Below, piece by piece: positions 1-5,200 of a DNA stretch of 11,147 nucleotides. Below the pieces are notes generated by a model. That model did no database searches, was not told where the DNA came from, and saw nothing but the letters and a program-made list of their open reading frames with translations. The stretch is from positions 1-11,147 of the forward strand of contig DATKWS010000125.1 of NCBI GenBank assembly GCA_035529435.1, given 5' to 3'. The stretch comes from DATKWS01 sp035529435. Its GTDB lineage: Bacteria > Krumholzibacteriota > Krumholzibacteriia > Krumholzibacteriales > Krumholzibacteriaceae. The number at the start of each line of letters is the position of its first letter. Position 1 is the first letter of the stretch. A program made the translations under genes and the position numbers.

Positions 1-161
1 ACCTGTTCGTCATGGGCGACAACCGCGACAACAGCCTGGACAGCAGGGCCTGGGGATTCGTACCGCTCGAAAACGTTGAGGGCAAGATGATCGTGCGCTG
101 GTTTTCCATCGATCCCGACAGCCACATTCCCCGATTCGACAGAATAGGATTGCTTCGGTGA
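1..161 (+). CDS. lepB: Signal peptidase I, C-terminal end (5' truncated by window)
   Basis: Only the last 52 codons are present, read from base 3 to the TGA at 159-161. The fragment opens with LFVMGDNRDNSLDSRAWG, the conserved box near the C-terminus of type I signal peptidases (S26 family; GDNRxNSxDSR). This box lies next to the Ser/Lys catalytic dyad in the fold, but the catalytic residues themselves lie upstream of the window. The protein cleaves signal peptides from exported proteins at the periplasmic face of the inner membrane. The tail continues with a typical short segment (VRWFSIDP) and ends at FDRIGLLR. The next gene begins within about 50 bp, so co-transcription is possible. The family call is secure; the N-terminal domain layout cannot be judged. 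Confidence 0.93.
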   Translation, partial: LFVMGDNRDNSLDSRAWGFVPLENVEGKMIVRWFSIDPDSHIPRFDRIGLLR

Positions 162-183
162 GATTCCGTTGCTAGTTTACGTC

Positions 184-687
184 ATGGCGGCGATCGTGAG
201 AACAGCGATGGATGTCGACGCAATCAGGCTCCGCAGGGGGGAACTATCTCCGAAAGTGGCGCGGAGCCTCCGCCGTGCGCTCTGTACACTGCACACCCTC
301 GAGACGATGGCGGTAAATATCTACCAGTACCAGATCACCACCGAGCCGTGCGAGCTGAACCGTTACCTCATCGCCGCAATGTGCAACGAGATGACGCATC
401 TCCAGGATTTTCAGGTCAAACTGTACGAGTACGGGTGGAAGCCGAGCCGAACCAGGTGGATGTACTGGATCGTCGGCCTCGTGTTCGGTCTCCTCTCACG
501 CATCCGGGGGAGAAGGGGGATACTGAGAATGGGGGTGTGGGTGGAGACGAAGGCGGTGCAGCACTACGGCGAGCTGCTCGAGGGGATTCCGTGGGACGAT
601 GAAACCAGGCGTATCGTCGAGAAGAATCGGGCAGACGAGGAAAGTCACGTTGCACGGTGGCGGCAGCTGCTCGCGGCTGAGGGGTGA
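184..687 (+). CDS. Coq7-like ferritin-fold di-iron protein
   Basis: A 167-aa four-helix-bundle protein whose carboxylate and histidine ligands are all visible. Numbered from the ATG at 184 they are E40 (LETMAVNIY), E69/H72 (NEMTHLQDF), E121 (VETKAVQHY) and E152/H155 (DEESHVARW). The order E, ExxH, E, ExxH, the HY after the third ligand, and a hydrophobic stretch after the second ligand (WMYWIVGLVFGLL) resemble Coq7/DMQ hydroxylase, a membrane-associated di-iron monooxygenase of ubiquinone synthesis. No other quinone gene is nearby, so the substrate is unknown and a rubrerythrin-type oxidase is an alternative. The start is uncertain: TTG 169, ATG 184 and ATG 208 are in frame and none has a good Shine-Dalgarno. 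ATG 184 is a compromise. The stop overlaps the next start by 4 bp, so it probably belongs to an operon with the two genes downstream. Confidence 0.72.
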   Translation: MAAIVRTAMDVDAIRLRRGELSPKVARSLRRALCTLHTLETMAVNIYQYQITTEPCELNRYLIAAMCNEMTHLQDFQVKLYEYGWKPSRTRWMYWIVGLVFGLLSRIRGRRGILRMGVWVETKAVQHYGELLEGIPWDDETRRIVEKNRADEESHVARWRQLLAAEG

Positions 688-1160
688 GCGCGATCGGGCA
701 TCGAGCAAACAGGCTCTTCAGAAGAGAACTGCATACCGAGATCGTTATACGAGCCGCGGCCGAGACGGTGTGGGGCGTGCTGACCGACTTCGCGCGCTAC
801 CCCGAGTGGAATCCGTTCATATTCAGTATCGAGGGGAAACTCGCCGCGGGACAACGGCTCACGGTGCGTTTCGCGCGCGAGGGATCGAAAAGCGTGACTT
901 TCAGGCCCACGGTGTTGTATACTGAAGGATTGAGAGAGGTGCGTTGGCTCGGCCACCTCTTACTCCCCCTGCTGTTCGATGGTGAGCACTCTTTTTTTAT
1001 GGAACCGATCGACGTGGAAAGCGTTCGGTTCGTGCAGAGGGAGGTTTTCACGGGTTTTCTCGTTCCACTCTTCTGGCGGGATCTCGACACGCACACGAGG
1101 AAGAGATTCCATAAGATGAACAGGGCGCTCAAGGAGCGGGCGGAACGAATGGAGGGATGA
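684..1160 (+). CDS. SRPBCC (START-like / polyketide cyclase-type) ligand-binding protein
   Basis: A 158-aa protein of single-domain SRPBCC length. The N-terminal pattern is diagnostic: a beta strand (HTEIVIRA), then the helix AAETVWGVLTDFARYPEWNPF, matching the 'A..VW..L.D...Y..WNP' signature of polyketide cyclase/dehydrase and START-like proteins. Later strands include LTVRFAREG and HSFFMEP, and a long C-terminal helix follows (THTRKRFHKMNRALKERAERM). These proteins bind hydrophobic ligands in a deep cavity, and some are enzymes or lipid/quinone carriers. It starts with GTG at 684 in a GTGA overlap with the stop of the Coq7-like gene, and ends in an ATGA overlap with the kinase reading frame, which points to translational coupling. 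Its partner ligand is unknown. The family call is firm and any function is inference. Confidence 0.8.
   Translation: MSAIGHRANRLFRRELHTEIVIRAAAETVWGVLTDFARYPEWNPFIFSIEGKLAAGQRLTVRFAREGSKSVTFRPTVLYTEGLREVRWLGHLLLPLLFDGEHSFFMEPIDVESVRFVQREVFTGFLVPLFWRDLDTHTRKRFHKMNRALKERAERMEG
1151..1156 (+). promoter_or_regulatory. Ribosome binding site for the kinase gene (start-deciding)
   Basis: GGAGGG lies immediately before the ATG at 1157, too close for initiation there, and 9 nt before the in-frame ATG at 1166. It therefore favours initiation at 1166, although the ATGA overlap with the SRPBCC stop could still allow restart at 1157. Confidence 0.55.
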
Positions 1161-1165
1161 ATCGA

Positions 1166-1906
1166 ATGGGAGCGAAGCGGCGAAAACGGGTGTTCAGCTT
1201 CAATCTCGACCCCGGGATGATCATCGCGAACAAGTACGAGGTGATCGATTTTCTCGGGAGCGGTTGGGAGGGAGAGGTGTACCGGGTGCGCGAACGGTGC
1301 ATCGGTGTCGAGCGGGCCGCGAAGTTTTTCTTCCCGCACCGGAACGATCATAATCGAGCGACGAAATTCTACGCGCGCAAGCTACACAAGCTCCGCCACT
1401 GTCCGATCCTGATCCAGTACCACACGCAGGAGCATATCAGGTTCGATGGAGAACCGGTGACCGTGCTCGTATCGGAGTATGTCGAGGGTGAGCTGCTCGG
1501 ACCGTTTCTCGGCCGGCAGCCGGGAAAGCACCTGAGCCCGTTCGAGGGGCTTCATCTTCTCCACGTGCTCGCCGCCGGAGTCGAGAAGATTCACCAGGCC
1601 CACGAGTACCATGGGGACCTGCACGACGACAACGTCATCATCCGGCGGTGGGGGTTGTCGTTCTACGTGAAGCTCGTCGATATGTACAACTGGGGAGCGC
1701 CACGGGCGGAGAACATCCGCGAGGATGTTTTCGATCTGATCAGAATTTTCTACGACGCGATAGGAGGTGCGCGCCTCTACAGCCGGCATCCACAGGCGAT
1801 CAAGAACGTCTGCTGCGGATTGAAACGGTCCCTGATCTCCCGCAAATTCAAAACGGCCGGTCACCTGAGGCGGTACCTCGAAACGATGAAATGGGATGAC
1901 GGGTAG
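1166..1906 (+). CDS. Atypical Hanks-type Ser/Thr kinase domain protein
   Basis: A 246-aa soluble protein that is almost entirely a kinase domain, with no transmembrane helix or sensor domain. Visible elements (numbered from ATG 1166) are the glycine loop GSGWEGEVY (about 31-39), the ATP lysine in ERAAKFFF (K53), the catalytic loop HGDLHDDN (H149, D151, N156) and the metal-binding site VDMYN (D172). The loop HGDLHxDN replaces the usual HRDxKxxN, and DFG has become DMY. The lysine and both aspartates remain, so catalysis is plausible, but no clear alpha-C glutamate is seen. HGDLH also occurs in small-molecule kinases, so the substrate may not be a protein. ATG 1157 overlaps the previous stop (ATGA), but GGAGGG at 1151-1156 abuts it and sits 9 nt before ATG 1166, so the second ATG is preferred. 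Confidence 0.78.
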   Translation: MGAKRRKRVFSFNLDPGMIIANKYEVIDFLGSGWEGEVYRVRERCIGVERAAKFFFPHRNDHNRATKFYARKLHKLRHCPILIQYHTQEHIRFDGEPVTVLVSEYVEGELLGPFLGRQPGKHLSPFEGLHLLHVLAAGVEKIHQAHEYHGDLHDDNVIIRRWGLSFYVKLVDMYNWGAPRAENIREDVFDLIRIFYDAIGGARLYSRHPQAIKNVCCGLKRSLISRKFKTAGHLRRYLETMKWDDG

Positions 1907-2015
1907 GCTTCCAGAATCTCCCCGCGGAACGGATCCCCTGCCGGAACGTGTCCGTGGGCCATGGACAGAACCTTCCGCCCACCAGGAGTCCCGAAACCGA
2001 AACGGCACATGAAGC

Positions 2016-2573
2016 ATGGAACAATTCCGGTACAGGCTGCAACCGTCACCGTTCGGGCCGGTTGCCATCGTCTGGCACGAGCGGAACGGTATCGCGCTCA
2101 TCCGGCGCATTTTCCTTCCCCGCGGTCATACAGCCGCCGGTGACCTCGCCGCGCGGGCGTTCCCCCGTGCAATACACCGGTCGTGTCCGGAGATCGACCG
2201 GCTGGGTTCCGGCGTGCGCGATTTTCTCGACGGGCAACCGGTCGATCTCGACATCCGCCTCCTCGATCTCTCGCAGTGTACTCCGTTCCAGCGGCGCGTG
2301 CTGCTCGCCGAGTCACGCATCCCGCGGGGCTGGACGAGCACCTACGGGCGGATCGCACGGCACCTGGAGCTGCCGAACGCGGCGAGGGCCGTCGGCACTG
2401 CACTTGCCCGCAATCCATTCCCCGTGATGATCCCGTGTCATCGGGCGATCCGCGGGGACGGCGGTCTGGGCGGTTTTCAGGGCGGCGTGGCGATGAAACG
2501 GGCGCTGCTCGAATACGAGGGGATCCGCTTTTCCCGGGGCGGCACTGTTGTGGCGGAACATATCTTCTACTAG
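2016..2573 (+). CDS. ogt: Methylated-DNA--protein-cysteine methyltransferase (O6-alkylguanine-DNA alkyltransferase)
   Basis: A 185-aa Ogt/MGMT-type suicide repair protein that moves O6-methyl groups from guanine to its own cysteine. The active site VMIPCHRAI contains the acceptor C141. It is followed by the conserved GGLGGFQGG and the KRALLEYEG helix that closes the family domain. Upstream are TPFQRRVL, the IPRGWTSTYGRIA segment of the helix-turn-helix, and NAARAVGTALARNP with the base-flipping 'arginine finger' (R124). The N-terminal ~85 residues are the poorly conserved ribonuclease-like domain. Length is normal for a stand-alone Ogt and there is no Ada regulatory domain. The start is forced: an in-frame TGA at 2010-2012 lies just before ATG 2016. 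No good Shine-Dalgarno is visible. It sits 109 bp after the kinase gene and is probably a separate unit. Confidence 0.94.
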   Translation: MEQFRYRLQPSPFGPVAIVWHERNGIALIRRIFLPRGHTAAGDLAARAFPRAIHRSCPEIDRLGSGVRDFLDGQPVDLDIRLLDLSQCTPFQRRVLLAESRIPRGWTSTYGRIARHLELPNAARAVGTALARNPFPVMIPCHRAIRGDGGLGGFQGGVAMKRALLEYEGIRFSRGGTVVAEHIFY

Positions 2574-2682
2574 GATGCCGGCGCGTTTTCCTGTTGTAAT
2601 TTCATCCAATTTTTCCTAACACTCTTTCTTGACGAGTGTGGGGATATTCGTTTTTTCTTGGAGGTTTTACAAAGGAGGCGTG
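2574..2682 (+). promoter_or_regulatory. AT-rich intergenic region, probable promoter of the DUF3078 gene
   Basis: This 109-bp gap is markedly richer in A/T than its surroundings, especially 2594-2670. It holds a small inverted repeat (ACACTC at 2619-2624, GAGTGT at 2634-2639, 9-nt loop). There is a TTGACG at 2629-2634 that could be a -35 element, but no convincing -10 follows at the right distance. A promoter is likely from composition; exact elements cannot be named. Confidence 0.35.
2671..2678 (+). promoter_or_regulatory. Strong Shine-Dalgarno of the DUF3078 gene
   Basis: AAAGGAGG ends 4 nt before ATG 2683. It fixes the start there and excludes the longer in-frame TTG start at 2629. It is the strongest ribosome binding site in the window, which suggests high expression of the exported protein. 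Confidence 0.8.
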
Positions 2683-3576
2683 ATGAAGCAGATCATGGTA
2701 GTCGTCGCCGCGGCCGTCATGCTTCTGGCGAGCACCGGGCTCGCCGGCGAACCCTGGAAGATCGATCTCGAGAACAACGCCACACTGACCCAGAATGTGT
2801 ACAGCGACAACTGGGTGGGCGGGGAGGCCAGCGCTCTCTCCTGGGTGTTCAACTCAAACTCGATCGCGGAGAAACAGCTTCGCGCGAGGATCCACAACAA
2901 GAATACGTTGAAGCTCTCCTTCGGACAGACGCACAACCAGGATGTCGAGACGAAGAAATGGACCAGCCCGGTCAAATCGACCGATCTGATCGATTTCGAA
3001 TCGGTGTTCCGCATCACCATCGACAGTTTCGTCGACCCGTTTATCGCGGGGAGGGTCGAGACGCAGTTCCTCGACGCGAGCGACCCGGAGAAGAACCGGT
3101 ACATCAATCCTGTCAAGATCACCGAAAGCATCGGTGCGGCGAGGGTTTTCATCAAGACCGAGAAACGTGAATGGACGGCGCGTTTCGGCGCCGCGACCCG
3201 GCAATTCATCAACAGGGATGTACTCGATCCGCTGTCCGGTGAACGGGAAACATTCAGCAGCAACGATTTCGGGCTCGAATTCGTCAACGATTTCAAGACG
3301 CCGCTGGCCGGAGACCGCATTACCTACACGAGCAAACTGACGGTGTACGAGGCGCTCTTCTACTCGGAGGAGGATGCGCTCAAAGGACAGCCCGGGGAGG
3401 ATTACTGGAAGTCGCCCGACGTGAACTGGGAGAATATCTTCACGGCGGGCATTACGAAGTACCTCATGGTGAACCTGTACGTTCAGCTGCTGTACGACAA
3501 GCAGATCGATCTCGGCGGACGTCTCAAGCAGACGATGTCGCTCGGTCTCACCTACAAGTTCTCGACGGCCGGTTAG
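2683..3576 (+). CDS. Secreted DUF3078-type outer-membrane beta-barrel protein
   Basis: A 297-aa exported protein. Residues 1-22 form a Sec signal peptide (MKQIMVVVAAAVMLL core, STGLAG end, likely cleaved near residue 21-22). The mature part has no hydrophobic helix. It alternates polar and non-polar residues with aromatic strand ends, as in outer-membrane barrels, and finishes with LGLTYKF near the C-terminus. The beginning (NVYSDNWVGGEASALSWVFN, then KNTLKLSFGQ and STDLIDFESVF) matches the DUF3078 family pattern, in which a tryptophan/glycine-rich first strand precedes a 'K..D.....s....' segment. The function of that family is not known. Neighbours give no clue: Ogt is upstream and an MFS transporter downstream, with a hairpin between. 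It is probably a single-gene unit with its own promoter. DUF3078 is my recognition by motif, not a search result. Confidence 0.78.
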   Translation: MKQIMVVVAAAVMLLASTGLAGEPWKIDLENNATLTQNVYSDNWVGGEASALSWVFNSNSIAEKQLRARIHNKNTLKLSFGQTHNQDVETKKWTSPVKSTDLIDFESVFRITIDSFVDPFIAGRVETQFLDASDPEKNRYINPVKITESIGAARVFIKTEKREWTARFGAATRQFINRDVLDPLSGERETFSSNDFGLEFVNDFKTPLAGDRITYTSKLTVYEALFYSEEDALKGQPGEDYWKSPDVNWENIFTAGITKYLMVNLYVQLLYDKQIDLGGRLKQTMSLGLTYKFSTAG

Positions 3577-3578
3577 GA

Positions 3579-3602
3579 TCGGACGCCGGGACGGGCGTCC
3601 GA
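3579..3602 (+). terminator. Perfect 9-bp hairpin after the DUF3078 gene
   Basis: TCGGACGCC (3579-3587) pairs fully with GGCGTCCGA (3594-3602) across a 6-nt loop, starting 3 nt after the stop codon. No T-run follows, so it is not a canonical intrinsic terminator. It may stabilise the mRNA 3' end or terminate with other factors. It also lies just upstream of the MFS gene. Confidence 0.5.
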
Positions 3603-3627
3603 CGGTACTTCCGGAAACTGGAGCGTG

Positions 3628-4854
3628 ATGCGGCGCGGCGATCCGAATAACCGGGGCTGGATCCTGCGGGGAATCACGAGGAATGTGTTTCTGCTCGGTC
3701 TGGTGAGCCTCTGTACCGATCTGAGCAGCCAGATGGTCTTTCCCCTCCTTCCGCTTTTTTTGACCTCCGTGCTGGGCGCCGGGGCGTACACCGTGGGTAT
3801 CGTCGAGGGCGCCGCCGAGACGACCGCCTCGCTTTTCAAGGTTGTCTCGGGACTCTGGTCCGATCGCGTGCGCAGGCGAAAGCCGTTTATCCTGTTCGGC
3901 TACTCCGTATCCTCGCTGGTGAAGCCTCTCTTCGGCGTCGCTGGTTCGTGGCCGTTCGTCGTGTTCGTGCGCGTCGCCGAGCGCATCGGAAAGGGCGTGC
4001 GCAATGCGCCGCGTGATGCGATCGTCGCGGAATCGTGCGACGAACGGGTCCGCGGAACGGCATACGGATTCCACCGCGCAATGGACGGCATCGGCTCGAT
4101 CGCCGGGGCGCTTCTAGCATTCGTACTTCTGCCTGTTCTGGGCTACCGGCGGATATTCCTGTATTCGCTCATCCCGGGCCTCGTGGCGGTACTCTTCATA
4201 CTGTTCGTAACCGAACCCGAACCGGCCGGCGCACCGGCCGGCGGGCGGACGACACGACCACCCACAGGAACGCCGCATGTTCCATTCCCCCTGAAGGTTT
4301 TTATCGCGGCTTCATCGGTCTTCGCACTGGGGCATTTCGGATACGCCTTCCTGTTGCTCAGGGCCAAGAACATCGGGCTTACGGACGAACGTGCGATCCT
4401 GCTGTACGCGATTTTCTACATCTCGTACACGCTCTCCATCATTCCGGCGGGTATGCTGTCCGACCGGATCGGTCGGAAACCCCTCCTCGGAACCGGTTAC
4501 GCGCTGTTCGGATTGCTCGCCGCCGCATTGATCGCCGTGTCGAGCGCGGCCGGACTTCTGGCGCTCTTTGTACTGTACGGCATTCTGTTCGGTATGATCG
4601 ACGGCGTGCAGCGCGCCTTCGTTGTCGATATGGCACCGAAGGATGCACGAGCAACCGCGTTGGGGATCTTTCATACGGCGGTCGGTCTCGCGGCGCTTCC
4701 CGGGGGGTATCTCGCCGGCATGTTGTGGGATACGATCCGTCCCGAGGCGACATTCGTGTACTCCCTCGTGATGACGGTGACAGCCCTCGTGCTGCTTCTG
4801 TGCGTCAAGGTCGAGGGTCGCCGGGGGGATCCGGATGGCGTGCCGGAGGCGTGA
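3628..4854 (+). CDS. MFS transporter (major facilitator superfamily)
   Basis: A 408-aa polytopic inner-membrane protein with about 12 predicted helices in two halves joined by a polar, Pro/Gly-rich linker (around residues 195-215). The N-half starts NVFLLGLVSLCTDLSSQMVFPLLPLF and carries motif A as GLWSDRVRRRKP (about 75-86). It then shows RIGKGVRNAPRDA (119-131) and GFHRAMDGIGS. A second motif A, GMLSDRIGRKP, opens the C-half. The 'TDLSSxMxxPLLPLFL' plus 'GKGxRxAPRDA' combination defines a widespread MFS group of uncharacterised substrate, usually annotated as putative efflux permeases. GTG 3625 is immediately before ATG 3628. GGAG at 3620-3623 gives better spacing for the ATG, so that start is chosen. 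It is followed by 346 bp without a gene. Confidence 0.9.
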   Translation: MRRGDPNNRGWILRGITRNVFLLGLVSLCTDLSSQMVFPLLPLFLTSVLGAGAYTVGIVEGAAETTASLFKVVSGLWSDRVRRRKPFILFGYSVSSLVKPLFGVAGSWPFVVFVRVAERIGKGVRNAPRDAIVAESCDERVRGTAYGFHRAMDGIGSIAGALLAFVLLPVLGYRRIFLYSLIPGLVAVLFILFVTEPEPAGAPAGGRTTRPPTGTPHVPFPLKVFIAASSVFALGHFGYAFLLLRAKNIGLTDERAILLYAIFYISYTLSIIPAGMLSDRIGRKPLLGTGYALFGLLAAALIAVSSAAGLLALFVLYGILFGMIDGVQRAFVVDMAPKDARATALGIFHTAVGLAALPGGYLAGMLWDTIRPEATFVYSLVMTVTALVLLLCVKVEGRRGDPDGVPEA

Positions 4855-5014
4855 GACATACGCCCCGCCGCCGGAATCGCTTATTATATTGATTTTTTCC
4901 GTAATCGGAGTAATTTTACACGAAAGAGAAAGGTCGGGCAGAGGCGAAGGGAGGGCGCCCCGGGAATATATATTTTTAGTGCAAGATGGAGCTGCCGGTC
5001 GGTCGTATCGAGGG

Positions 5015-5037
5015 AGTCCTGCGAAGAGGGCTTTTTT
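5015..5037 (+). terminator. Rho-independent terminator in the leader of the carbamoyltransferase operon
   Basis: AGTCCT (5015-5020) pairs with AGGGCT (5027-5032) with one G-T pair and a 6-nt loop, followed directly by a run of six T residues (5032-5037). The stem is short, but its position relative to the T-run is canonical. It lies 160 bp after the MFS stop and 164 bp before the next start codon. It may end the MFS transcript or act as an attenuator. Confidence 0.5.
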
Positions 5038-5145
5038 GTTGAAACCGTTCACCGCCCGATCCGGGAGGCGATGGCGTCGTGCGGCGCGTCGGCATGCATG
5101 AAACCGCGGAGTCGTCCTGCACTGGCAAGAATCCTGCTAATACAG

Positions 5146-5171
5146 GCACCGGTGCGGGGCATAACCGGTGC
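5146..5171 (+). repeat. Inverted repeat / palindrome upstream of the carbamoyltransferase gene
   Basis: GCACCGGT (5146-5153) and ACCGGTGC (5164-5171) form an 8-bp perfect stem with a 10-nt loop. The left arm extends into the self-complementary 10-mer GCACCGGTGC (5146-5155), so ACCGGTGC also occurs as a 16-bp-spaced direct repeat. It could be an operator for a dimeric regulator or an RNA hairpin 30 nt before the start codon. Confidence 0.5.
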
Positions 5172-5200
5172 AATCGCTCTGAGAGGAGACAGGGGGCGCA

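Larger units (their letters stand above)
4855..5200 (+). promoter_or_regulatory. 346-bp leader/intergenic region before the carbamoyltransferase operon
   Basis: No convincing gene lies here; the one open frame running through it (4835-5101) is arginine-rich and overlaps the MFS 3' end. Two strongly AT-rich patches stand out against the GC-rich background: 4880-4920, with TTGATT at 4889-4894 and TAATTT at 4911-4916 (16-bp gap), and TATATATTTTTA at 4967-4978. Either could be a promoter for the downstream operon. They are followed by an intrinsic terminator (5015-5037) and an inverted repeat (5146-5171). The order promoter, terminator, hairpin, start codon is compatible with a regulated leader, or simply with termination of the MFS transcript. 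No known riboswitch consensus was recognised. Confidence 0.45.

Noticed and set aside
1948..2427. Plus-strand alternative frame (159 codons) running into the ogt gene
   Set aside because: It is Ser/Arg/Gly-rich without motifs and is out of frame with the clear alkyltransferase.
2629..2656. Sigma-70 promoter with TTGACG as -35
   Set aside because: No acceptable -10 hexamer lies 16-18 bp downstream; only a T-run is there. It is kept only as a general AT-rich region.
2629..2682. N-terminal extension of the DUF3078 protein from a TTG codon
   Set aside because: The strong AAAGGAGG at 2671-2678 and the clean signal peptide starting at ATG 2683 make the extension implausible.
2854..4074. Long minus-strand open frame (406 codons) opposite the DUF3078 and MFS genes
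   Set aside because: Its translation is Arg/Glu/His-rich with no recognisable domain, and it spans two well-supported + strand genes and the hairpin between them. It is an antisense shadow of GC-rich coding.
4835..5101. 88-codon frame in the leader region with a hydrophobic stretch
   Set aside because: It starts inside the MFS gene, becomes Arg-rich, runs through the terminator and has no ribosome binding site; no family is recognised.
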